From Solirubrobacteraceae bacterium (GTDB lineage: Bacteria > Actinomycetota > Thermoleophilia > Solirubrobacterales > Solirubrobacteraceae): a stretch of DNA of 37,430 nt. A program made the translations under genes and the position numbers. The notes beneath the pieces were generated by a model. It was given only the letters and a program-made list of their open reading frames with translations, was not told the origin of the DNA and did no database searches. The stretch lies in NCBI GenBank assembly GCA_030681525.1, contig JAUXSD010000207.1:1-37430 (forward strand), given 5' to 3'. Shown here piece after piece: positions 6,805-14,364 of this stretch (position 1 is the first letter of the stretch; every line of letters begins with the position of its first letter).

Positions 6805-8904
6805 GTGGCGGGAGGGACCGCTGGTCTGGTGGCGCTGCTGCTCGCGCTGCTGGTGGCCCCGGCGGCCGCCGCGCCCGCACCGCCTCGGCTGCTGTCGGGC
6901 ACCGGCGTCAAATCCGTCGAGGGCCGGACGGTCCTCGTCCACGTCACGCTCGCAGCGCGCGACCACGACGACGCTGCGATCGCGGCGGCGCTGCGATCGC
7001 AGGGCGCGCGCCCGCTGACGAGCGCGCAGGCCGCGGAGTACACCACGATCGGCTTCCGCTGGCCCGGCGCCCAGGCGACCCAGGCCTACAACCCCGTGGG
7101 CGAGCCGGTCGCCGGGGCGCGGGCGGCGCTGCAGGCGGCGCAGGAGACGTGGAGCACGGTCGCCGGTGCAGCGTTTCGCTTCGTCGACGCCGGGCTGACG
7201 ACGCGCTGCCCGTCGCTGGATTGCGCCAACGAGACCGACGGCCACAACGACGTCGGCTGGGCGCCGCTTCCGTGCGGCACGAGTTCCTGCCTGCTCGGCG
7301 TGACCGACTTCGCCGGCAGCCCCAACGGCCGCGGCTTCGACATCGACGAGACGGACGTCGTGCTCAACCTCGACATCTCCGGCCTGGGCGTGAGCTGGCA
7401 CACCAACGGCACGCATGTCGACGTCGAGACGGTGATGCTGCACGAGAACGGCCATGTGCTCGGCCTCAGCCACACCGCCGACGCCGGCGCCGTCATGTAC
7501 CGGGCGGTGCTCGTGCCGCGGCGCGACCTGTCGGCCGCCGACGTGGCGGGCGTCCGGTGGCTGTATCCCGCCAACGGCCACCCTCAGCCGTTTCACCCGA
7601 CCCACCCGCGCCACCCCGTGCACCCGACCCACCCGCCGCCGCCGTTGCCGAGGCTCGCGGCGACCGCGCTCGCGCTCCTCCCCTCGGCCGCGCCCGGCGG
7701 CGGCGAGATGACCGGCTGGTTCGAGGCGCTCGACGCCAACGAGGCCGGCGACGTGAGCTTCGGCACCGCGCTCGACGACGGCGGCCAGGCGATGTTCGCC
7801 CGCAGCGCGAACGGTGCGGTCTCGGGGGTCGCGCGCTCGGGCTCGGCGGCGCCGGGCGGCGGCACCCTCGGCTGCTGCATCGTCGGGCGCGCCGGGATCG
7901 GCGAGGAGGGGACCGTCGCGTTCGGCTTCGCCCGCGATCCGTTCGTGTTCCCCGGCTTCGACACCGGGATCTACCGCAAGGTCGCCGGCTCGCCGCTGGC
8001 CTCGGTGGTCACCCCGCACGTGACGCAGGAGCCGGGCGGGCGCACGCTGCGCGGGGCGATGGACGTTGACGTCGGGCCGGGCGCGAGCGTCGTCTTCGGA
8101 GGGATGATCGACGACCCGTCGGGCCTGCCGTTCACGCCCGTCCTCGGCGCCGGCGCGTACGCCGCGCCGCTCGCCGGCCCGCTCGCGACGATCGCGCGCC
8201 CCGGCGACGTCGTCGGCGGCGCGACGATCCGCCACGCCGCCAACCCGACGACGACGAGCACGGGCGACGTCGGCTTCACCGCCCTCGACACGCCGGCGCC
8301 GGGGTTCTGCGGTGCGGTGTTCGACCCGCTCTGCGGCACGACGGCCTACGTGCGCCGAGCGGGTGCGGCGGCGCCGGTGGCGATCGCTCGCGCCGGCGCC
8401 CCCGCGCCCGTCGGCCCGGCGCTCGCGCCGGCCAGCTTCCTCCTCTTCCAGGGACCGGTCGTCGTCGACGGCACCGGCGCGGTCTTCCAGGGCTGGGTCG
8501 ACTCCCCGCTTGGCTTCGCATCCTCGATCTTCCGCCGGGCCGGCGACGTCACCCAGCAGGTCGTGGGCTACGGGGATGCGCTGCCCGGGGGCGGCCGCGT
8601 CGAGTTCCATGGCGACTACGACGTCAACCGCGCAGGGACCGTCGTGTTCGAGGCGGCGCACGACGGCGACGCCAACCGAGACGGCCTCCTCGACTCCGGG
8701 ATCTACATTTCCGCCGGCGGTCGGCTGAGCCTCGTGGCTCGCTCCGGCACCGTCGTGCGCGGGCTCGGCACGATCCTCGCCGTGCAGTCGCCGCTGATGC
8801 TCGGCAGCTTCTACGGCGGCGTGGCGATCAACGACGCCGGCGCGGTCCTGTTCAAGGCCACGCTGGAAGATGGTCGCGGCGTCCTGCTGTCGGCGACCGT
8901 TTGA
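6805..8904 (+). CDS. Secreted matrixin-type zinc metalloprotease with C-terminal repeat region
   Basis: A 699-residue exported protein. The N-terminus has a hydrophobic signal (GLVALLLALLVAPAAAA) without the usual basic residues. Residues ~60-260 form a metzincin catalytic domain: HENGHVLGLSH matches HExxHxxGxxH, with Glu as the base, and AVMYR is the Met-turn, as in matrixins (M10). A Pro/His linker (HPTHP-type repeats, ~257-280) follows. Residues ~290-699 hold several repeats of the type ARSG-AAPGGGT that probably form a beta-rich extracellular domain. The GTG start at 6805 lacks a good ribosome site; the frame is closed by a stop 27 nt upstream. Six bases separate its stop from the next gene, suggesting co-transcription. 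Likely cleaves extracellular proteins or peptides. Confidence 0.8.
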   Translation: MAGGTAGLVALLLALLVAPAAAAPAPPRLLSGTGVKSVEGRTVLVHVTLAARDHDDAAIAAALRSQGARPLTSAQAAEYTTIGFRWPGAQATQAYNPVGEPVAGARAALQAAQETWSTVAGAAFRFVDAGLTTRCPSLDCANETDGHNDVGWAPLPCGTSSCLLGVTDFAGSPNGRGFDIDETDVVLNLDISGLGVSWHTNGTHVDVETVMLHENGHVLGLSHTADAGAVMYRAVLVPRRDLSAADVAGVRWLYPANGHPQPFHPTHPRHPVHPTHPPPPLPRLAATALALLPSAAPGGGEMTGWFEALDANEAGDVSFGTALDDGGQAMFARSANGAVSGVARSGSAAPGGGTLGCCIVGRAGIGEEGTVAFGFARDPFVFPGFDTGIYRKVAGSPLASVVTPHVTQEPGGRTLRGAMDVDVGPGASVVFGGMIDDPSGLPFTPVLGAGAYAAPLAGPLATIARPGDVVGGATIRHAANPTTTSTGDVGFTALDTPAPGFCGAVFDPLCGTTAYVRRAGAAAPVAIARAGAPAPVGPALAPASFLLFQGPVVVDGTGAVFQGWVDSPLGFASSIFRRAGDVTQQVVGYGDALPGGGRVEFHGDYDVNRAGTVVFEAAHDGDANRDGLLDSGIYISAGGRLSLVARSGTVVRGLGTILAVQSPLMLGSFYGGVAINDAGAVLFKATLEDGRGVLLSATV

Positions 8905-8910
8905 TCCGCC

Positions 8911-10476
8911 GTGGCCGACGTCTCCGGGGCACGGTCGCGGGATCTGCGCCTTCGTCCGGCCGATCTCTATCGCGAGGGCGACGCGGTATTGGCTGTGCAG
9001 CGCGCCGGCTACGCGGTCGAGGCGCGGCTGATCGGCGTCGGCTCGCTACCGCCCCAGCACGAGACGCTCGACGACCTCAGGCGGGAGCAGATCTGGGTTG
9101 CTGACGACGGCGGCGATGTCGCCGGCGTGCTCGGCGTGCAGGTCGGAAACGAGCTCGAGATCGCACGGTTGGTCGTGGCGCCGGAGCACATGCGGCGGGG
9201 GATCGGGCGCGCGCTGGCGCGCCACGCGATCGTGCTCGCCGGCGACCGCGTCATCCGCGTGGGAACCGCGGCGGCAAACGGTCCCGCGCTCGCGCTCTAC
9301 GCGGCGCTCGGGTTCGAGCGCGTGCGCGAGCGGATCGTCGGAAACGGGCTGCCCTACGTCGATCTGCGGCGGCCGGCGGGAGAAGCGGCGACGGATCGGG
9401 CACTGTCAAGGCGAGTGTCGCAACCACGCGAGGCAGCGATGAGCGACGAAGCGCGGCCGGCCACGGCGCGCGCCGCCGTGCTCGTACGTCCGCGGGAGAT
9501 CGCCCTCGAGGAGCGTCCCGTTCCGGCGCCAGACCGGCGCGAGGTGCTGGTGGAGGTGGCATCGGTCGGCGTCTGCGGCTCGGACGTGCACTGGTACGAG
9601 CACGGCCGCATCGGCGACCTCGTCGTCCGCGCCCCGCTGGTGCTGGGGCACGAGTGCTCCGGCCGGGTGGCGGCGGTCGGCGCCGACGTGAGGAAGCACG
9701 CGGTGGGAGACCGCGTGTGCCTGGAGCCGGGCGTGCCGTGCGGGCGCTGCCGTGAGTGCCGGGCCGGCCGCTACAACCTCTGCGCCGATGTCGCGTTCTT
9801 CGCGACGCCGCCGGTCGACGGGGCCTTCGCCGAGTACGTGACGATCCACGAGGACTTCGCGTTCGCGCTGCCCGACGGCATGGCCTACGACGTGGGGGCG
9901 CTCATGGAGCCGCTGTCGGTCGGCATCTGGGCGTGTCGCAAGGCCGGGATCACCGCGGGCGATCGCGTGCTGGTGACGGGCGCCGGCCCGATCGGCCTGC
10001 TGGCGATGCAGGTCGCCCGGGCGTTGGGCGCCATCGATGTGGCGATCTCCGACGTCAACGAGCACCGGCTCGCGGCGGCGGAGCGCATGGGCGCGAATCG
10101 TGTCCTACGCGCCGGGCACGAGACGGCCGGCGAGGTGGACGCGCTCATCGAGTGCTCGGGCCACCCGGCCGCGCTGGCCGGAGGCATCGACGCGCTGCGC
10201 CCGGCCGGGACGGCGGTGCTGGTCGGCATGGGCCCGCAGCCGACCGCGGAGATCCCGGTCTCGCTCATCCAGAACCGCGAACTGTGGCTGACCGGCACCT
10301 TCCGCTACGCCAACACCTATCCCACGGCGCTCGAGCTGGCCGCGAGCGGCCGGGTCGACGTCGCCGCGCTCATCACCGGTCACTACGACCTCGACGACAC
10401 CGAGACCGCGCTGCGCGCGGGCGCCCACGACGATGCGACCATCAAGGTCATGGTGCACCCGGGTCGGACTGTCTGA
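8911..10476 (+). CDS. In-frame fusion: GNAT acetyltransferase plus zinc-dependent sorbitol/xylitol-type dehydrogenase
   Basis: One uninterrupted 521-codon frame. Residues ~8-150 are a GNAT N-acetyltransferase domain, with the acetyl-CoA loop RRGIGRA and the C-terminal ALYAALGFERV. Residues 177-521 are a complete medium-chain dehydrogenase: catalytic zinc ligands in GVCGSDVHW and GHEC, a four-Cys structural-zinc lobe (CGRCRECRAGRYNLC), Rossmann VTGAGPIGLLA, and Asp in AISDVNEH favouring NAD. It resembles L-iditol/sorbitol and xylitol dehydrogenases, which oxidise polyols to ketoses. An internal ATG at 9439 (residue 177) opens the dehydrogenase like a normal N-terminus, with GAGG before it. Either a bifunctional fusion is made or the dehydrogenase is also made alone. 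It ends 19 bp from the convergent nuclease gene. Confidence 0.85.
   Translation: MADVSGARSRDLRLRPADLYREGDAVLAVQRAGYAVEARLIGVGSLPPQHETLDDLRREQIWVADDGGDVAGVLGVQVGNELEIARLVVAPEHMRRGIGRALARHAIVLAGDRVIRVGTAAANGPALALYAALGFERVRERIVGNGLPYVDLRRPAGEAATDRALSRRVSQPREAAMSDEARPATARAAVLVRPREIALEERPVPAPDRREVLVEVASVGVCGSDVHWYEHGRIGDLVVRAPLVLGHECSGRVAAVGADVRKHAVGDRVCLEPGVPCGRCRECRAGRYNLCADVAFFATPPVDGAFAEYVTIHEDFAFALPDGMAYDVGALMEPLSVGIWACRKAGITAGDRVLVTGAGPIGLLAMQVARALGAIDVAISDVNEHRLAAAERMGANRVLRAGHETAGEVDALIECSGHPAALAGGIDALRPAGTAVLVGMGPQPTAEIPVSLIQNRELWLTGTFRYANTYPTALELAASGRVDVAALITGHYDLDDTETALRAGAHDDATIKVMVHPGRTV
9430..9441 (+). promoter_or_regulatory. Internal ribosome site and ATG that could start the dehydrogenase alone
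   Basis: GAGG at 9430-9433 lies 5 nt before ATG 9439. The encoded MSDEARPATARAAVLV is a typical dehydrogenase beginning, and the preceding ~25 residues look like unconserved linker. Confidence 0.45.
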
Positions 10477-10495
10477 CGTGGCTGAAAGCCGGGCG

Positions 10496-11338
10496 TTACG
10501 GCGGTCCGTTGGGCGGCGCGGCGTCTGGCGCGTGGTGTACGAGCGCCGCGGCGAGAAAGCGGTAGGTCCACTCCTCGGCGAGCTTTCGTGAATCGGCGAA
10601 CACGATCGGAACGGTCGGGTATCGCACCTGCAGCCGGGCGACGAGCTCCAGCAGCCAGCCGGGCTGGACCCGCTCGACGCTGAGTAGCGCGCCATAGCGT
10701 TCCTCGACGACCACGGCCGCGGCCGGCAGCGTGGCGAGATCCGCGAGCGCGTAGTTCAGCGCGCCGTCGACGAGCGCCTTGGTGAAGTCCTCCAGCGTCT
10801 TGCGCTCGACGGCAGCGACCACCTGGTCGCCGGCGTGGACGGCGTAATCGCCGGCCCGCAGCGCGTGTCGCTGACATTCGACGGCACGTCCGGCGAAGCG
10901 GTAGGGATAGCGCTCCCTGCTGTCGACGGTGATCGTCAGCGTCTCCAGGGCGGAGGCGCGGCGGGTCGGGACGCGCTGGCCGGGTCGCGCGCGGCGCGCG
11001 GTCCGCGCGGTCTGCCAGAAGATCATCGGCCGCCCGCCCGACCGACCGGCGTTGGGCTGGGTGAAGACGAGCTGCGAGCGGTTCTCGCGCGCGCGGTCCA
11101 GGACGAGATCGATCGCCGTGCCGCGGCGCCGGCACTCGCGGACGGCGACCTGCTCGAGGATCTCGGCGTCGGCCGGCCAGTGCTCGAGCGGGTGGCAGTA
11201 CACGCGCGCCGTGGCGGGCCAGCGCTCGCGGGCCTTGAGCAGGATGCCCCCGTCCAGCGGCACGCTGAGCAGGAACGGCAGCGTGCTGTCGGGCTCGGGA
11301 TTGCGCGCCACCACGAAGCGTGCCTCGACGTCGGCCAT
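10496..11338 (-). CDS. ERCC4 (XPF/Mus81-type) nuclease-domain protein
   Basis: A 280-residue protein. Residues ~135-265 match the ERCC4 nuclease fold, with the full metal-binding signature: VDSRER (138-143), GDYAV (163-167) and ERKTLED (178-184), which fits ERKx3D of XPF-family endonucleases. These enzymes cut branched or damaged DNA. The N-terminal 110 residues are a separate domain with VYCHPLEHW and a basic linker that I do not recognise. No helicase or HhH2 DNA-binding domain is present, unlike archaeal and eukaryotic XPF. ATG 11338 is used; TACGCT lies 9 nt upstream. Longer frames to 11446 have no conserved sequence. It is followed convergently by the dehydrogenase gene. Probably a DNA repair nuclease. 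Confidence 0.85.
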   Translation of the reverse strand: MADVEARFVVARNPEPDSTLPFLLSVPLDGGILLKARERWPATARVYCHPLEHWPADAEILEQVAVRECRRRGTAIDLVLDRARENRSQLVFTQPNAGRSGGRPMIFWQTARTARRARPGQRVPTRRASALETLTITVDSRERYPYRFAGRAVECQRHALRAGDYAVHAGDQVVAAVERKTLEDFTKALVDGALNYALADLATLPAAAVVVEERYGALLSVERVQPGWLLELVARLQVRYPTVPIVFADSRKLAEEWTYRFLAAALVHHAPDAAPPNGPP

Positions 11339-11347
11339 GATGCCCGC

Positions 11348-11353
11348 AGCGTA
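11348..11353 (-). promoter_or_regulatory. -10-like TACGCT before the ERCC4 gene
   Basis: On the minus strand TACGCT ends 9 nt before ATG 11338, consistent with a leaderless or nearly leaderless transcript. Confidence 0.35.
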
Positions 11354-11382
11354 GCTCGCGCTGCGGCGCGCGCCCGGTAGCG

Positions 11383-11745
11383 TCAGAACGTCACGACCTG
11401 ATCGCTGGCGGCGAACAGCCGCGCGACCTCGGGCGGGGTGACCCACCGTCCGTTCACCTTGTTGAGGTCCTCGTCGGTCGCCCCACGGGCGACGGCGCAG
11501 CCCTTTCAGACGAAGACGGGTATCTCGTGGTCGCGCAGCTTGGCCAACAGCTCGCGCGCCGGCGGCACCCCGACACCCTCCAAGCGCTGCGCGTTCTCGG
11601 CGATCAGCAGGTCGGTGGCATCGCCGCCGAGGATGATCGTCGTCTCCTGCCCGACCTCGACCGAGCCATTGGCCGCCAGATGTAGCGGGATCGAGGCGCG
11701 CGTCGGATCAGCCGTTCCGGCGCTCGCGAAATAGGTGATCTTCAC
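11383..11745 (-). CDS. DsrE-family protein with in-frame TGA, probable selenoprotein (UxxC)
   Basis: Read conventionally the frame stops after 79 codons at TGA 11506-11508. The same frame continues for 40 sensible codons to a second TGA at 11383-11385, giving a 120-residue protein of normal DsrE size. The N-terminal part has the small-DsrE pattern (MKITYFASAG, ASIPLHLAANGSVEVGQ, ELLAKLRDHEIPVFV). The part after the TGA begins KGCAVARGATDEDL, where homologues carry a Cys pair after the strand IPVxV. With Sec at position 80 the motif is U80-K-G-C83. A hairpin with a GTG loop starts 12 nt downstream. GTG 11745 is the start; an upstream in-frame stop excludes extension. DsrE proteins handle sulfur or thiol groups. 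The alternative is a pseudogene from one Cys-to-TGA change. Confidence 0.75.
11477..11493 (-). promoter_or_regulatory. SECIS-like hairpin just downstream of the in-frame TGA
   Basis: On the minus strand GTCGCCC (11493-11487) pairs perfectly with GGGCGAC (11483-11477) around a GTG loop (11486-11484). Nineteen nucleotides separate the UGA from the loop. Bacterial SECIS elements are described as small stem-loops with a G in the first two loop positions about 16-37 nt after the UGA; this one fits on both counts. It lies wholly inside coding sequence, as bacterial SECIS elements do. Confidence 0.6.
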
Positions 11746-11851
11746 GGTCGCTGTCTCATGTCGCTCATGCCGACCATCTCAGATCTCAGGCCGCTGCGCC
11801 AGGGGATCGCGTCGCTGCGTCCTGCGGAAGCGACGCTGCCATGCGTCCGGG

Positions 11852-12508
11852 TCACTTGGCGGTCGTGGTCGGCGCGCGTCGTCTGGCCTGGGACGAGCGC
11901 TGGCCGGAGCCGGCCGCGGCCGCGGCGACGAGACGGCACATCAGCTCGGCGGCGTCGTTGTCGTCGAGGTCCTGCTCGATGGCGAGTGAGCGCCACGTCG
12001 CGAACGCGAGCGCGTGGCCGATCGCGGCCTGGATTCGCGCTCGGGGGCGCCCGCGGTCCGTCCGTCCGTCCATGAGCACGTCGCGCGCGGCGGCGAGGTA
12101 CTCGTGCCAGCCGCGCATCAACCGGGCCGTGATGGTGTGGGTCGCCTCGTCGCGCAGCAGGTTGCTGCGCATCGGCTCGGTGCGGCGATAGTCGGCATAC
12201 AGCTCGCCGAGCGCGACGCGCAGCCGCTGGTCGGCATCGGCGATCGCTGCCCACGTGCGCGGGTCGGGGGGTGGGTTCGCCGCGCGCCAGTGCGACGAGC
12301 ACGCCTCGAAGAGCGCCGCCTCGTCGGGGAAGTGGCGGTACAGCGTCGAGCGCCGCACGCCGGCGTTCTCGGCCACGGCGCTCATCGAGGTGCGTGCGGG
12401 CCCGAGCGTGCCGTGCAGCTCGACCGCGCTCTCGGTGATGCGCCGGCGGGTCTCCTCCTCGAGCTCTGCGCGGCGCTTCTTCTGGTACGGGCGTTTTTCG
12501 TCGGCCAT
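11852..12508 (-). CDS. TetR-family transcriptional regulator
   Basis: A 218-residue repressor-type protein. The N-terminal helix-turn-helix is typical: RRRITESAVELHGTLG, TSMSAVAENAGVRRSTLYRHFPDEAALFEA. The C-terminal ligand domain is unrelated to any named subclass I can place. The N-terminus is strongly basic and the extreme C-terminus is Arg/Ser/Thr-rich. ATG 12508 is used. It is divergent from a cupin gene across 80 bp that contain a strong promoter flanked by an inverted repeat, so it probably represses the cupin gene and perhaps itself. The DsrE-family gene lies 106 bp downstream on the same strand. Confidence 0.87.
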   Translation of the reverse strand: MADEKRPYQKKRRAELEEETRRRITESAVELHGTLGPARTSMSAVAENAGVRRSTLYRHFPDEAALFEACSSHWRAANPPPDPRTWAAIADADQRLRVALGELYADYRRTEPMRSNLLRDEATHTITARLMRGWHEYLAAARDVLMDGRTDRGRPRARIQAAIGHALAFATWRSLAIEQDLDDNDAAELMCRLVAAAAAGSGQRSSQARRRAPTTTAK

Positions 12509-12524
12509 GGGTGTTCGATGAACC

Positions 12525-12554
12525 TTGACAGATCGGACGGCGTTCCGCTAGATT
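12525..12554 (+). promoter_or_regulatory. Strong sigma-70 promoter of the cupin gene
   Basis: Consensus -35 TTGACA at 12525-12530, 18-bp spacer, -10 TAGATT at 12549-12554. The transcript would start about 25 nt before ATG 12589 and carry the ribosome site AAAGGAG at 12577-12583. Confidence 0.7.
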
Positions 12555-12576
12555 CGCGCGACACCACTGTCCGATC
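12531..12576. promoter_or_regulatory. Inverted repeat operator candidate for the TetR regulator
   Basis: GATCGGAC at 12531-12538 and GTCCGATC at 12569-12576 are exact inverted copies. One lies between -35 and -10 and the other just after the transcription start. Binding at either would block the cupin promoter; the spacing (30 bp between arms) suggests two half-operators or a loop. Confidence 0.5.
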
Positions 12577-12588
12577 AAAGGAGAAACG

Positions 12589-13098
12589 ATGGAAGCCACC
12601 GCAGTCAAGGTCGTCGGTCCGCAGGACGGCCCGTCCGGCTTTCTCGGCAGCATCGGCGTCCGGTTCATGATCGACGGCTCGGAGGCCGCGGAGCGCTTCT
12701 CGCTGGTCGAGCACCCGATGTCCGCGCGGGCACTCGCCGCGCCCCTGCATCGCCACACGCGCGAGGACGAGTACAGCTACGTGCTCGAGGGACGCATGGG
12801 CGCGCTGCTCGGCGACGACGTCGTCACCGCCGGCCCGGGCGACCTGGTCTTCAAGCCGCGCAACCAGTGGCACACGTTCTGGAACGCCGGCGACGAGCCG
12901 TGCCGCATCCTGGAGATCATCTCCCCGGCCGGCTTCGAGCACTTCTTCGCCGAGCTCGACGCGATGGGCGGCGCCCTGCAGGCCCCGCCGCAGGCGCTCG
13001 GCGAACTGTCGCAGCGCTACGGGCTGGAGATGCAGCCCGACACGATCCCGGGGCTCCTGGAGCGCTTCGGCCTCGTCCTCGGCGAGGATCTGCGCTGA
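12589..13098 (+). CDS. Cupin-2 domain protein
   Basis: A 169-residue single-cupin protein. Motif 1 is APLHRHTREDEYSYVLEG (metal-ligand His, His and Glu) and motif 2 is DLVFKPRNQWHTFWN (third His). An extra C-terminal helical tail (~120-169) contains AGFEHFFAELD, a feature of quercetin-dioxygenase-like and related cupins. It probably binds one divalent metal and could act as a dioxygenase, isomerase or ligand sensor; the substrate is unknown. Translation begins at ATG 12589, 5 nt after AAAGGAG. It is controlled by a near-consensus promoter overlapped by the probable TetR operator, so it is likely an inducible gene. Confidence 0.85.
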   Translation: MEATAVKVVGPQDGPSGFLGSIGVRFMIDGSEAAERFSLVEHPMSARALAAPLHRHTREDEYSYVLEGRMGALLGDDVVTAGPGDLVFKPRNQWHTFWNAGDEPCRILEIISPAGFEHFFAELDAMGGALQAPPQALGELSQRYGLEMQPDTIPGLLERFGLVLGEDLR

Positions 13099-13139
13099 AC
13101 CGCGCCTGCGCCCGGCGATCGACAGCCTCTCCCGGTCGA

Positions 13140-13155
13140 GGCGGCCAACGCCGCC
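13140..13155. terminator. Short hairpin between the convergent cupin and ATPase genes
   Basis: GGCGGC at 13140-13145 pairs with GCCGCC at 13150-13155 around a 4-nt loop. It lies in the 138-bp gap between convergent genes. Six base pairs and no T-run, so only a weak terminator candidate. Confidence 0.3.
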
Positions 13156-13236
13156 CGGCCGGCGGATGGCTGCATTCGCCCGGTGGGGCAGCCGCTCCGC
13201 GCGAAAGGTGCATGCAGCGTCCCCGCGCGTGCGTGC

Positions 13237-14364
13237 CTATCCAGGTTGCCCCTCACCCGCCAGATGCCGGTACAGCACGAGCAGCCCGTCGATGTCCTGC
13301 ACCTCGCCGTCCAGCCGCGGCACCACGATCGGGTCGGGCTCGCCGAGCTCGGCCTGCAATCGCGTGATCGCCTCGGCGTGACGCGCGGCGAGCACCTGCA
13401 GATCCTCTGCACCCTTCGCCACCTTCGCCGCCAGCGCGTCGCCGAGCGGCTCGCGCAGCTGCGCCCGGATCGCCGCCGGGTCGGCCATCTCCGCCTCGGT
13501 CAGCACCGCCGCGCGGTTGACGATCAGGCCGCCGAACGGCATCCGCGCCTCCCGCAGCTTCTGGCGAAAGAAGATCGCCTCGGCGACCGGCTCGCGCTCG
13601 GGCGAAGTGACGATCAGAAACGTCGTCGCGGGATCCGACAGCAGGGCCTTGACCGCCGCCGCGCGCTCGCGGAAGCCGTCGATGAGCGCGCCCATGGAGC
13701 GCAGCAGGACCGACATGTCCTCGAGCAGGTTGACCCCGGTCAGCTTCTTCAAGATCCCGAACACGACCGTCGACCCCGCTCCGAGGAGCCGCCCCGCGAT
13801 CCCCGTCGGCACGAGGAAGAGCTTCAGCGCGCGCCCTTCGAAGAAGTCGGTCAGACGGTCGGGGGCGTCGAGGAAGTCCAGCGCGTTGCGCGAGGGCGGC
13901 GTGTCGAGCACGATCGCGTCGTAGCCGCCGTCGCGGTCGAGCTCGTAGAGCTTGGCCACCGCGCTGAACTCCTGCGACCCGGCGATCGCGCTCGACAGCT
14001 GCGCGTAGATGCGGTTGCCCAGCACGTCCTCGCGCGTGGCCGCGTCGGGCGCCAGCTTCGCGATGAGCGCGTCGAAGGTTGCCTTCGGGTCGAGCATCAT
14101 CGCCCACAGCTCGCCGCGCATCTCGATGCCGTGCCCGGCGAGCACCGAAGCGTCGACCAGGCGCGGCTCGTTGCCCAGCTCCTCGAGGCCGAGCGAGTCG
14201 GCCAGCCGCCGCGCCGGGTCGATCGTGACCACGGCGACCCGCTTCCCCGACGCCGCCAGCCCCAGCGCCAGCGCCGCCGATGCCGTCGTCTTGCCGACGC
14301 CGCCCGAGCCCGCCACGATGCAGATCCGCTTGCCCTCCAGCCGCTCGCCGATGCCGGGACTCAC
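13237..14364 (-). CDS. Get3/ArsA-like ATPase, second copy of a tandem pair
   Basis: A 375-residue cytosolic ATPase of the ArsA/Get3 branch of the SIMIBI class. The deviant Walker A is GSGGVGKTT near residue 18 with both signature residues; VVTIDPARRLADSLG (switch I region) and DAIVLDTPPSRNALDFLD (switch II) follow. Actinobacteria commonly carry two such genes side by side (the pair called BagA/BagB in mycobacteria); their client is not settled. No Cys metal site for arsenite is visible. The GTG start at 14364 overlaps the upstream stop in GTGA, which indicates translational coupling. The upstream frame extension to 14898 in this frame is overlap with the partner gene and not coding. Last gene of a three-gene operon. 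Confidence 0.87.
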   Translation of the reverse strand: MSPGIGERLEGKRICIVAGSGGVGKTTASAALALGLAASGKRVAVVTIDPARRLADSLGLEELGNEPRLVDASVLAGHGIEMRGELWAMMLDPKATFDALIAKLAPDAATREDVLGNRIYAQLSSAIAGSQEFSAVAKLYELDRDGGYDAIVLDTPPSRNALDFLDAPDRLTDFFEGRALKLFLVPTGIAGRLLGAGSTVVFGILKKLTGVNLLEDMSVLLRSMGALIDGFRERAAAVKALLSDPATTFLIVTSPEREPVAEAIFFRQKLREARMPFGGLIVNRAAVLTEAEMADPAAIRAQLREPLGDALAAKVAKGAEDLQVLAARHAEAITRLQAELGEPDPIVVPRLDGEVQDIDGLLVLYRHLAGEGQPG

